Origin: Actinobacteria bacterium UBA2272 | GTDB taxonomy: Bacteria; Actinomycetota; Coriobacteriia; Anaerosomatales; Anaerosomataceae | Direction: 5' to 3' | Assembly (NCBI GenBank): GCA_002347725.1 | Contig: DDXA01000004.1 | Location: forward strand, 186,001 to 250,000 | DNA: 64,000 nt | Part shown: positions 18,201 through 25,743 of the stretch, piece after piece | Layout: each line of letters opens with the position of its first letter | Numbering within the stretch: position 1 is the stretch's first letter | Position numbers and translations under genes: made by a program | Notes under the pieces: model-generated | What the model was told of the DNA's origin: nothing | The model's database searches: none | What the model saw: the letters and a program-made list of their open reading frames with translations, nothing else

Positions 18201-18631
18201 TCGCCCCTCGGCAGGGAGTCCGCAGACGAGTGCTGGTTGTGGCAGCTCGAGCACCCGTCGGTGAGGTCGCGCTGCTCGCCGGTCGGGCGTTGCTCGAGCA
18301 CGTGACCGCTCGGCAACTCGGGTTCGAACGAGGCCTTCGCATTGCCCGACGCCGGACCGGCGTCACCGTGACACTTGAAGCACAGAAGCGCCTGCGAGAC
18401 CACCGTGATGGTCGGCTCGGCGGAGATGAAGAGAAGCCCGCTGCTCGACTGAGCCTCGTGCAGCCGGTGGCACATGCCGCACGTGTCGGTTGCCGAGTCG
18501 GGACAGTAGTTGCCGTGCGGGCTACTTTCGGCACCGGCCGTCGAGGCGATGGCGAGCACAAACACGATCGAGATCGCGGCAACGACGGGAAAGGCGCGCC
18601 TCAGCCGGCGCGCGGTGCGGTGTGTCCTCAT
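15275..18631 (-). CDS. Giant 19-haem secreted cytochrome c (module A)
   Basis: ATG at 18629-18631 follows AGGGG. The product is 1118 residues with a Sec signal peptide (FPVVAAISIVFVLAIASTAGA). It has nineteen CXXCH motifs in the order CGMCH, CFKCH, CSSCH, CLACH, CLYCH, CFRCH, CYECH, CFACH, CYDCH, CSTCH, CVSCH, CLSCH, CAKCH, CFRCH, CADCH, CFKCH, CSDCH, CCNCH, CVNCH. There is no C-terminal anchor; the tail contains two cysteines and ends GNWENW. It is colinear with the protein at 21570-24545 (shared openings ESPHG / ESSPHG, SAHRGVS / ASHRGVS, CYECHN.HGS, LL/LVPHG..SRLI). It is likely a wall-spanning or extracellular wire; no filament homologue can be named from sequence alone. Confidence 0.92.
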   Translation of the reverse strand: MRTHRTARRLRRAFPVVAAISIVFVLAIASTAGAESSPHGNYCPDSATDTCGMCHRLHEAQSSSGLLFISAEPTITVVSQALLCFKCHGDAGPASGNAKASFEPELPSGHVLEQRPTGEQRDLTDGCSSCHNQHSSADSLPRGEINGRVVDREVEPNSWCLACHDDAQSWYTSTTETPYPQLSSPDRAADGYPVLGTFPGATVYADAGLNAHAAIPGRVVANPLAPSRETTRAAGDCLYCHSAHRGVSAYDGLVAGFSASSDSLQDAEEGAYAALCFRCHAGEDSALAFGGAADIRSLVTHDADDPGHTIRTAGGTYVSGSPLPCYECHNPHGSAGSNTRLIADTVGEELDPRTPAKPENAGASAAKVRQFCFACHTSYDLAPVGRPWGWDSADGVYEAVGAADEIVGLSRSAAVGGNLLRLPLANGHNKDDLNSCYDCHGDIHRPMGGVSSGGVACSTCHQALNGMAHDPPGYFGDTDTYHHVLNDPNWDQAPEAGPYPVYDPVTSPTLSCVSCHIDHGQYEALPGGIGKAYSLRSSAREAFPTPVNTDDGLCLSCHDYSISERIYRAPEGQKPNAMTATALMRVEEHLWYGDPGATPPVPPSPHNYTVPGDFNDGSTFYANCAKCHGTLGGTLSSGKFAVHFSPEQRLINALGDATVYEVNEEEMCFRCHSFRADGLPGDIKPIDGRDWYGSPDATMSNASQAIYSQMDPDNNQFGHKPHEYKGLHLISSVDETQQYISDNKHVECADCHNHHVVGKVRHVYGTDNRVSDAIQGVRGVGFNDGALATLAQDNWAVANPITYGTGANDELEYKQFATYEYEICFKCHSSANTKLDLWGGKMVWTDWSNPSSPGTGTNNAVNNWTNVAQDLNVGNNSRHPVFATLGGYYYPSVSAETMVQIPGYADTVARGTSSLDAYQVSNGWGPGDTMMCSDCHGDSSAPFAMVEDPPGSGTWVPNPAAVNVPQGPHGASVRYSLRGPGTDWPVRTDLATPRLITLNDLGNAAYASNIFCCNCHPAEKATDNRAHSASRTGHGPRACVNCHVLVPHGSKMSRLIGDRETMPARLAYQGNLSNMMMSSYQKGASTKNSCSVVAGSVCTGGSGHSVTGNRTGGNWENW

Positions 18632-18841
18632 CGATCCCCTGAGACACGATGCTTCCCGTGCTGATCCCACGACCACTGTTCCCCTCGAAGCCCTCGAAGC
18701 GCAGTCCGTTGCGAACGACGCCTTGTGCCCGCAAGCACAAGCGCTGTGCCACGCGTGCGCGGTACGAGCAGCCTGCTGGACGGGGGCTTCAAGCCCGGCA
18801 GCGATCACTGACGTCCGCTGTGCATCAGACAGCGCAAGCTA
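18632..18841 (-). other. Long leader of the module A cytochrome gene
   Basis: No gene is visible in 18632-18925. Below the putative -10 element, the leader holds a perfect 7-bp hairpin (CTTGTGC at 18722-18728 with GCACAAG at 18735-18741) and a second short hairpin (GGGCT / AGCCC at 18784-18796). I looked for the GEMM (c-di-GMP) riboswitch core and did not find it. The leader may affect mRNA stability or translation. Confidence 0.35.
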
Positions 18842-18847
18842 AGTATA
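18842..18847 (-). promoter_or_regulatory. Putative -10 element (TATACT) of module A
   Basis: TATACT on the minus strand, in a locally AT-richer spot about 210 bases before the 19-haem start, matches the element before module B. The -35 region is not clear. Confidence 0.4.
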
Positions 18848-18925
18848 CCTGAACTCCAGGCCGTCGCGATGATACCCTCAGCAGGTTCGACCGAGTGGAT
18901 CGCTGCACTCCCTGGCACGTACACG

Positions 18926-19414
18926 CTACGGCACGACATCACCGACGGCAGGCTCCCCATCGAGCGCGGTCACCTGGTCAACGAGCCAACGTCCGTCCAG
19001 GAGAACGAGATCGTAGCGCAGATGGTACACCACGCCCTGCTCGGCGCGTACCGTCTCGCTCGTATCCAGACTCTCGTGCGCGTAGTCCCACACTTCCGTG
19101 GTCGTGACACTCGCCTGCCCCTCGGCAGGGAACACCACGTCACCGAACTCGATGGACACGAGCGTGGAGAGCATACGCACGCGACCCTCGCCGAGCGCGG
19201 CCATGAGGAAGTACTCGTTGAGCGCCTGGTCCTCGGTGGCAGTCGCGCTGAGCTCGTTCATATCCATGGTGGCAAACGCGCGGGCGAGCGCCTCGTTGTA
19301 GGCACGGACGGTGGACTGCACCGCGGAGGCCTCAGGCGCAGCGCCCCCTGATCCGCAACCGGCGAGTCCGGCGAGCAGCAGCGCGATCAGCAGCGTCGCA
19401 ACAGCCTTCCTCAT
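18926..19414 (-). CDS. Small lipoprotein of cytochrome module B
   Basis: ATG at 19412-19414 overlaps the ccsA stop (ATGA). The 162-residue product has a lipoprotein signal (TLLIALLLAGLAGC), a helical region (STVRAYNEALARAFATMD) and a beta-rich NTF2-like end (YHLRYDLVLLDGRWLVDQV). It is the last gene of the module, as its counterpart at 12578 is in module A. The overlap implies strict co-translation with the haem attachment proteins. A role as chaperone or anchor for the cytochrome is inference. Confidence 0.75.
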   Translation of the reverse strand: MRKAVATLLIALLLAGLAGCGSGGAAPEASAVQSTVRAYNEALARAFATMDMNELSATATEDQALNEYFLMAALGEGRVRMLSTLVSIEFGDVVFPAEGQASVTTTEVWDYAHESLDTSETVRAEQGVVYHLRYDLVLLDGRWLVDQVTALDGEPAVGDVVP

Positions 19415-20241
19415 CGGAAGTACACCGCGTGGAGGGAGCCGTCGATAAGCGAGGTGAAGAAGAGCGTCCCGTCGGCGAGCAGGAAACAGATGATGAGCAG
19501 GTATGCCGCCCTGGCGCCCTTCCAGGCGTAGAAGCGCCGCATGTGCAGGTAGAGCGCGAACGCGAGCCAGGTGACGAGTGACCACGTCTCCACGGGGTCC
19601 CACCCCCAGAAACGCCCCCAGGCGTAGTAGGCCCAGATGGCGCCTGCGAGCATGCCGATCCCCCAGAACGCGAACGCAAGGCCGCCGAACCGGTACGCGA
19701 GGGCGTCGAGCTCAAGCGGCGCGGGAACCCTTGCGAGACGGCCGTCGGGCGAGCGCGCTTTGAGCAGGTACAGCACCGAGGCGCCAACCGCAGTCAGCGC
19801 GGTGCCGAAGGCAAGGAAGTAGAACGCGACGTGAAGCGCCAGCCAGATGCCGCTGAACGTCGGCGGGAGCAGCTCGACCTCCGGGCCCGTGTACAGCCCG
19901 ATGCCCATCATCAGGAGGGCCGAGGGGTAGATGAACACCGCCAGGGAGCGGGCGGCCCTGAACCGCATCGCAGTAGCCGCGAACAAGGCGACCGCCACCC
20001 ACGCGTTTGCGGAGAGCACCTCGTAGCGGGACACGTACGGACCATGGCCCACGGCCACCCATCGCGCGATGATCGCGGCCGTGTGCACGGCTAGTGCGAG
20101 ATGCGCGAAGCGGCGCGCCCAGGGCGACAGAGCATCCCTGCGGCCGACAACGGCAAGCACGGCCAAAGCCGCGGCGACTCCGTAGAGAACGGCGGCGACC
20201 AGATGCAGCCGCGGGTCGAGCATCAGCAGCGCTTCCGTCAT
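19411..20241 (-). CDS. ccsA: System II cytochrome c synthase subunit CcsA/ResC (module B)
   Basis: The protein has 276 residues, the same length as the module A copy, with the same WWD signature (WGRFWGWDPVETWSLVTW) and the same GIGMLAGAIWAYY helix. The conserved histidine contexts are LALAVHTAAIIARW and LALHVAFYFLAF. It overlaps resB (20238-20241) and the lipoprotein by four bases each, giving a tightly coupled unit. The near-identity of core motifs between copies indicates duplication. Confidence 0.92.
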   Translation of the reverse strand: MTEALLMLDPRLHLVAAVLYGVAAALAVLAVVGRRDALSPWARRFAHLALAVHTAAIIARWVAVGHGPYVSRYEVLSANAWVAVALFAATAMRFRAARSLAVFIYPSALLMMGIGLYTGPEVELLPPTFSGIWLALHVAFYFLAFGTALTAVGASVLYLLKARSPDGRLARVPAPLELDALAYRFGGLAFAFWGIGMLAGAIWAYYAWGRFWGWDPVETWSLVTWLAFALYLHMRRFYAWKGARAAYLLIICFLLADGTLFFTSLIDGSLHAVYFR

Positions 20242-21563
20242 CTCTCTCTCCCCTGCAACTCCTGGCGGAGTGTCTCGTACTCCTCGATGACACTCTCACG
20301 AAAGCGAAACGCCCGCCAGATGACAACCGTGTCGGCCCCTGACCCGTCGACGTAGACCTCGCGCGGTGCGGTCATATAGATCAGCGCGCTGCCGAAGAAG
20401 ATCATGAAGAACCCGGCGAACAGGACGCCGATCCCGTGATTGCGAACGACGATGATCCGCGACCATTGCAGGGTGTCTGCGAGCGTGACGCTCACAGGTC
20501 CGACCACGATCGGGACGCCGACGGTGAGGGTGCCCGCCGCGGAACGCTCCTCGCCGAGGGCGTGACGGACGACGACCGCAGGGGCACCGGTCATGCCCGC
20601 CGCACTGTCATCCACGGAGGAGCGAAGCTGCAGTACCCCGCCCGACTCGAGTGCGACATCGGCATACGAGGGCGTCGCCCTGTCAGGCGGCCAGGGCACG
20701 TCGACGCGAACCCGATCGACCACGCCGTCCTGTGCCACCTCCAACAGGAACGTATGGCCGACCGCCTGGTCCTGGTAGTAGACCAGCCCGTCACGGCGCA
20801 CCGGACGGTTGACCTCGATCGTCACGGTCTCCTCGACCGCATCCTCGAAGAACACCAGGACGCTCGAGATCTGCCTCGGCTCATCGTTGGGCCAGAAGGT
20901 CGGATCGACGGACTCCAGCGCCAGCGGAGCGTCGAGCACCAGGGGTGAGGACAGCCGGCCACCCGCCTCATACAGCCACATCCCCTCCGGCTCCAGTACC
21001 TCACCGACCGCAAGATCGGCGACTGCGCGTCGCTCGGTCCCGATTACGAGAACCCCGGCCCCCAGCGCTACGACGAGACCGACATGGAGCAGGAGTCCTC
21101 CCCACAGACCCCACGGCTGACGCAAGTAACGACCATGGCCGAGGACGGTCCCCGCGGGAAGATACCGGTGCGAACGCAGTGCAGCGGCTACCTCAGCGGG
21201 TGGGCGGTCGGTGATGAACGTGGCCTCGCTGCGCGGGACCGCATGACGGAACGTCCGTCGCCACACGATGCGCGCCTGATGAACCATCGCGGCAGTGGCG
21301 GCGATAAGAACGAGTGCCAGCACCACAGCGAAGACAGCCGAGCCGAAGATGTCGTCGAGGCCGAGCGTCGCGAGCAGCGATGCAAGTTCGGGGCTTTCCA
21401 GGGCGAACCGCTCAGCACGAGCCGTCCCCTGCCGTGGGATCACGTACCCGAGCGCCACGAGGGACATGAGGACGAAGATGAGCGCCACTGCCACTCTGCG
21501 CGACAGTAGCGCGCGAACCATGCGGGTGATCAGGCGCTCGGAAGGTCGCGGAACGGCTCGCAC
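20238..21563 (-). CDS. resB: System II cytochrome c biogenesis protein ResB/Ccs1 (module B)
   Basis: The 441-residue protein has the ResB plan: early helices (VAVALIFVLMSLVALGYVIP, VFAVVLALVLIAATAAMV), an exported domain and a final helix (HGIGVLFAGFFMIFFGSALI). The exported domain has the ResB-like phrase RRDGLVYYQDQAVGHTF. The start is GTG at 21561-21563, six bases after the 18-haem stop; ATG 14 codons in is an alternative. It pairs with the CcsA encoded next. Confidence 0.9.
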   Translation of the reverse strand: MRAVPRPSERLITRMVRALLSRRVAVALIFVLMSLVALGYVIPRQGTARAERFALESPELASLLATLGLDDIFGSAVFAVVLALVLIAATAAMVHQARIVWRRTFRHAVPRSEATFITDRPPAEVAAALRSHRYLPAGTVLGHGRYLRQPWGLWGGLLLHVGLVVALGAGVLVIGTERRAVADLAVGEVLEPEGMWLYEAGGRLSSPLVLDAPLALESVDPTFWPNDEPRQISSVLVFFEDAVEETVTIEVNRPVRRDGLVYYQDQAVGHTFLLEVAQDGVVDRVRVDVPWPPDRATPSYADVALESGGVLQLRSSVDDSAAGMTGAPAVVVRHALGEERSAAGTLTVGVPIVVGPVSVTLADTLQWSRIIVVRNHGIGVLFAGFFMIFFGSALIYMTAPREVYVDGSGADTVVIWRAFRFRESVIEEYETLRQELQGRER

Positions 21564-21569
21564 ACTACA

Positions 21570-24545
21570 CTAGTCCCAGTTCTCGGTGGCGGCGGACGCA
21601 TGGTTGGTGCAGCTCACCTGGCAGTCGGACTGCTGGTACGCGGACGAGTCCGCTCGCTTGGTGAACGACCGAATCGCGGCGTTGGCGGCCCGATACCGGT
21701 CGGGCATCGTCGAAGAGTCGGCATCGACGATGAGGCGTGACACCTTGCCTCCGTGAGGAATCAGCAGGTGGCAGTTCGTGCACTCACCTCTGACGAGTGA
21801 GCGATGCGAGGCGCGATGAACCGAGTTCGTGAGCGTCAGGCTTCCCGCGCCGGTGGCATTGAGATTCGGATGACAGCGCACGCACAGGAGGTCGGAATCC
21901 GTGGAACTGAGGTAGTAGGGCGTGCCATCCGCCTTGTTCGGCCAGCGCCCCTTCAGGATGTAGGGCCGCGCCGAACCGTGCGGACCTTGCGCACGGGGAG
22001 TCGTAGCGCTGTCACCGTGACAGTCTGAGCAGTACATGGTCTGACCGCGGCCTGCCGTCCACTGATTGCCGACGCGGCTGTCGTTCAGAAGCCGGCTGGA
22101 GCCGTTGTTCACACCGGCGTCGGAGACGGGCAGCGCGGCATAGATCGGGTGGTACGAGTCGTTGCTCGGATTGAACTCGAGCGCCACATTGGTCCATGCT
22201 GCGTTGTACCAGTCAGATCCGGTATCGGTCAGCGCGGTGTTCGCGCCGGAGTGGCACTTGAAGCAGATCTCGTACTCCCTGGTAGCCTCGCCAGACGCAT
22301 ACGTGGGGGCCGACCACTCACCGCCTGTGTACACGGCGGTGACACCGCTCGTGCCGGCTATCGGCGATCCCGCCTCTATCGCATTGGTGCCCCTCGTGCG
22401 GCTCCGTGAGTTGAGGGCGGCGTTGCCGAGGGTATGTGGGTTGTGGCAGTCCTCGCACTCGACATGCTGGTTGGCCGAGATGTGCACCTGGTCCTCATCC
22501 GCCTGATGCTCGCCCGCGTACCCGACGACACCATGCCTGTTGACCGAGTATCCGGCTGTCGTCGTGGTGAAGTACCACTCCACGTTACGGGCGGCCGATC
22601 CCATGGCTTTGTAGCCGTAGCCGTCGTTGCCGGCTGACCCCTCGTCGTGGCACGCGAAGCACAGGTTCTCCTCGGTCGATGCGCTCCCGGAGACCACGCT
22701 CGCGCCGAGCGCTCTGGCGATCCGGCTCTCGGTATCCGAGAAGTGCGGCGCGATCTTGAAGGTGCCATCCTGGCGGCCGTCCAGGCCATCGGGATCCGTG
22801 TGGCACTTCGTGCAGTTGGGCCAGAAGGCCGACGTCGTGTCATATCCGACGATTGCGGCGTTACTGATCGCGTAGTCGTGCGCACCGCCCGCATAGTCGG
22901 CACCGTCAACCGTGTACCCGAGACCGCCCACGTCGACCGAATGGCAACTCACACAGATGCCGTTGGACGTGCCGGCGGTGTGATCGGTCCTCACGGCGAC
23001 AACGCCGTCGATGCTCGTCCGCAGGTTAGCGCCCTTGTCGGCGTTGAACTCGTCGTGATCGACGTGGCAACTCAGACAGTAGACCGTATCGGTGGTGTCC
23101 TCGGTGATGTAGTCGGGATACGCCGCCGTGTCGCCCCGGCGACCGTCCTTGCCGACGCTGTGACCAAACGCGGCCGGTGCTGACGCGTCCCACTCCATCT
23201 CCGGCCTGAGGGTGCCGTGGCAGTCGTAGCACGACTGACCGCCAGCGGAGACTCCATCGGGATTGGGCGAGTGAGCCGAACCATGACAGTTGCAGCCCTC
23301 GAGCGTGGTGCTCTCGTGCTGCGCGATCGAGGACGGTAGCGCGATCATGTCTTCACGAGGGATCCCCGCCACCACCTTCGTGACCGAGTCGGGCGCGGAC
23401 GCCAGGGATGCGTCGGACATGGTCCCGCTCGCACTGTCCCACCAGAACCCGTCCGAGCTCAGATGACACGAGTAGCAGAAAGCCGACTGCCCGGCGGGCG
23501 TGCCGGGATCGAGGTTCGACCCGAGCGAGTCCTGGATGAGCAGCGTATTGCCGTTCTTCGAGCCGTGCGCATTGTGGCACTCGTAACACGGCAGCGGTGA
23601 GCCGGCCTGAAGGACCGAGCCGGCCGAACTGATGAAGTGACCGGTGCCGTACTCGCCCTTGTCGGGGTCAGGATCGTCAGGGTCGTGGCATCCAAAGCAC
23701 GCGTCCGCGCCCGGATCGCCGGGGGCGCTCGGCCCGAACGTCCCAAGCAAGTTGTCGTACTCGCTGACGCCCCGGTGGCTCGCGTGGCACCACAGGCAGT
23801 CACCCTCGACGCGCGCAGCCGTCCGCTCGGGCGCCGCCTGTATCACGACGCTGTCCGATGCGGGGATCGACGCGTGCGCACTGGCCGCGTATGCCGCAGC
23901 GCCGCGAAACGTGCCGGTCATCGGATAGCCGTTCGCATCGCGGCTCGAGAGTTCGTAGAGCAGGTCGTAGTAGCCATTGCCGACCGAGCCCGACCAGTTG
24001 GTGGCGAGTTCGGGCGTATGGCACGCGAGGCACCAGGAGTTCGGCTCGGCGGTGCGGCTGACCTCCTGGCCGTTGATCTCGGCTCTCGGAAGCCCGGGCG
24101 CCGACGAGTGCGGGTCGTGACAGCCGGAGCAGGTGTTGGTGAGATCCGGACTCTCGTCTTCGGCCACGTCCTCGACCAAGTGACCGCTCAGAAACCCGCT
24201 CTCGAAGGTCGCTGCCGCGTTGCTCGCAGCCGGCCCGGCGTCGGCATGGCACTTGAAGCAGAACAGCGTCTGGGTGACGATCGTGGAGGTGGAGTCGACG
24301 GACAGCAACCCTCGGGATGTGGCTGCCTGGTGCGGCGTATGACACGTGCCGCACTTGCCGAGGTTGGGATCGGGGCTGTAGTCACCGTGCGGGCTTTCGG
24401 CAGCAGCGGCGACGGAGGCGAGTGAGGCGACGACGATCACAGTGAAGGTCGCCACGAACAGAGCGCGTGTGAAGCCGCGCGCCCTACCACGTGCTCCGGT
24501 TGCTGCCCCAGGGCACCATGCACTCCGCGCAAGCCGCACGCTCAC
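21570..24545 (-). CDS. Giant secreted cytochrome c, 18 CXXCH plus one CX1CH (module B)
   Basis: No ATG with a ribosome site precedes the signal peptide. I chose GTG at 24543-24545, three bases after GAAGGG; GTG at 24537-24539 fits equally well. The product is 991 residues, with the signal FVATFTVIVVASLASVAAAA. It has eighteen CXXCH motifs, from CGTCH to CTNCH. A nineteenth site reads GCNCHG (23283-23294), exactly where module A has CYDCH. The C-terminal tail has two cysteines (DCQVSC) and ends TENWD. It is a paralogue of the 19-haem protein with the same haem order. Likely an exported electron conduit; partners not known. Confidence 0.92.
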   Translation of the reverse strand: MSVRLARSAWCPGAATGARGRARGFTRALFVATFTVIVVASLASVAAAAESPHGDYSPDPNLGKCGTCHTPHQAATSRGLLSVDSTSTIVTQTLFCFKCHADAGPAASNAAATFESGFLSGHLVEDVAEDESPDLTNTCSGCHDPHSSAPGLPRAEINGQEVSRTAEPNSWCLACHTPELATNWSGSVGNGYYDLLYELSSRDANGYPMTGTFRGAAAYAASAHASIPASDSVVIQAAPERTAARVEGDCLWCHASHRGVSEYDNLLGTFGPSAPGDPGADACFGCHDPDDPDPDKGEYGTGHFISSAGSVLQAGSPLPCYECHNAHGSKNGNTLLIQDSLGSNLDPGTPAGQSAFCYSCHLSSDGFWWDSASGTMSDASLASAPDSVTKVVAGIPREDMIALPSSIAQHESTTLEGCNCHGSAHSPNPDGVSAGGQSCYDCHGTLRPEMEWDASAPAAFGHSVGKDGRRGDTAAYPDYITEDTTDTVYCLSCHVDHDEFNADKGANLRTSIDGVVAVRTDHTAGTSNGICVSCHSVDVGGLGYTVDGADYAGGAHDYAISNAAIVGYDTTSAFWPNCTKCHTDPDGLDGRQDGTFKIAPHFSDTESRIARALGASVVSGSASTEENLCFACHDEGSAGNDGYGYKAMGSAARNVEWYFTTTTAGYSVNRHGVVGYAGEHQADEDQVHISANQHVECEDCHNPHTLGNAALNSRSRTRGTNAIEAGSPIAGTSGVTAVYTGGEWSAPTYASGEATREYEICFKCHSGANTALTDTGSDWYNAAWTNVALEFNPSNDSYHPIYAALPVSDAGVNNGSSRLLNDSRVGNQWTAGRGQTMYCSDCHGDSATTPRAQGPHGSARPYILKGRWPNKADGTPYYLSSTDSDLLCVRCHPNLNATGAGSLTLTNSVHRASHRSLVRGECTNCHLLIPHGGKVSRLIVDADSSTMPDRYRAANAAIRSFTKRADSSAYQQSDCQVSCTNHASAATENWD

Positions 24546-24703
24546 CGGTCCCTTCGCAGCCAGCCCCTCGATGTATGTCACATATTCAGCAGCACGACTC
24601 GTGCCACGGTGCACAAGCGCCCGAGGGCCGGTCCGCCATGCCTACTGAGCATCTACCCGCGTACCCGCTCGCGGGTAACGGCGAGACGATCGTCGCAACT
24701 CTC
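24546..24703 (-). other. Leader of the module B cytochrome gene
   Basis: No gene is seen in 24546-24720. A strong short hairpin (TACCCGC / GCGGGTA, 24662-24677) lies just past the NHL stop on the minus strand and could end that transcript or be part of the new leader. No GEMM riboswitch core is visible. Confidence 0.3.
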
Positions 24704-24709
24704 AGTATA
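24704..24709 (-). promoter_or_regulatory. Putative -10 element (TATACT) of module B
   Basis: TATACT on the minus strand lies immediately after the NHL gene stop and about 160 bases before the 18-haem start, matching the module A element. The -35 box would fall inside the end of the NHL gene. Confidence 0.4.
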
Positions 24710-24720
24710 GTCCGTGGCTG

Positions 24721-25743
24721 CTAGAACCGCACTCCATACACCTTCACGCGGCCCACATCCGGGTCGGTGACGTAGAGCCGCCCGGAGCGCTCGTGCCACG
24801 CCACCCCCTCCGGGGCGAACGGTGCGTCCGCCGAGACTGTGTCGGCGGCGATCGAGTGCGTCCGTGCGCCCTCGGCGTCGCACACACGAACGGCGGCGCC
24901 CAACACCTCTGCGACGGCAACTCCGTCGCGCACCGCCACGACTCCGCGCGGCAGGGAATACGCATCGGCGAACACGCCGATCTCGACGCCGGAATCCGGA
25001 TCGAGCGCGCGGACCTGGTTCCGATCCGACTCGGCCACCACGATCCTCTCGTCGCTCACCGCGATGCCGCCGACGTGTCCGAGCGGAGGCTCCACGTCCG
25101 CGCCGAGCGTGCGAACGAAGGCGCCCTCGCCGTCGTAGACGTGGATCGCGCCGACAGCGGCGTCGGCGACGTAGATCTCACCGTCGTGGTACGCGACGGC
25201 CGTCGGCCGCTCCGGCGCGGTGTCGTCATCTTGGGCGCCCACTCGGAAGAGGAGGGCCGCAGAGTCTGCGGCGGTCTGGAAGACCAGCACGCGCCCGCCC
25301 CGGGCGTCGATCACCGCAAAGCGCTCCGATCCGGCGGCGGCGACTGACGTGGGCACGGCCTTCGCCTGCCCGTCCGCGACGTCGAGCGCGACCTCGCCGG
25401 TCCGCTCGCCCTTCTCGTTGAAGATAGCCACCCTGCCCGCACCGGCCTCGGCGATGTAGACGCACGAGCCGTCGATGGCGATGCCCGTCGGCTCGGCAAG
25501 GGGTTCCTCGCCCTCTGCAGGGAAGGAGCCGACCAGCCCCACCACGATCGAAGGATCGTCTGGAAGATCGGCGAACGGATCGGTGCCGAGCGGCCAGCCG
25601 ATGATACTCACTGCCACGATAGCCGCGGCCAGGATCAGCACGATGACGATCGCGGCGACGAGCTGACTCGGCTCGACGTACTTAAGGCGCGCGATCAACC
25701 GCCGTTGTGCGGGAACCGGGCCCTCGGGTACCTCGTCACTCAC
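24721..25743 (-). CDS. Membrane-anchored NHL-repeat protein
   Basis: GTG at 25741-25743 overlaps the NapC-like stop (GTGA), so translation is coupled. The 340-residue product has one N-terminal helix (LVAAIVIVLILAAAIVAVSI). It then has an NHL propeller with blades such as GIAIDGSCVYIAEAGAGRVA, VAYHDGEIYVADAAVGAI and GVAWHERSGRLYVTDPDVG. Unlike the protein at 4892 there is no second helix or cytoplasmic tail. It is encoded last in an operon with two cytochromes, so docking to them outside the membrane is plausible. Confidence 0.8.
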   Translation of the reverse strand: MSDEVPEGPVPAQRRLIARLKYVEPSQLVAAIVIVLILAAAIVAVSIIGWPLGTDPFADLPDDPSIVVGLVGSFPAEGEEPLAEPTGIAIDGSCVYIAEAGAGRVAIFNEKGERTGEVALDVADGQAKAVPTSVAAAGSERFAVIDARGGRVLVFQTAADSAALLFRVGAQDDDTAPERPTAVAYHDGEIYVADAAVGAIHVYDGEGAFVRTLGADVEPPLGHVGGIAVSDERIVVAESDRNQVRALDPDSGVEIGVFADAYSLPRGVVAVRDGVAVAEVLGAAVRVCDAEGARTHSIAADTVSADAPFAPEGVAWHERSGRLYVTDPDVGRVKVYGVRF

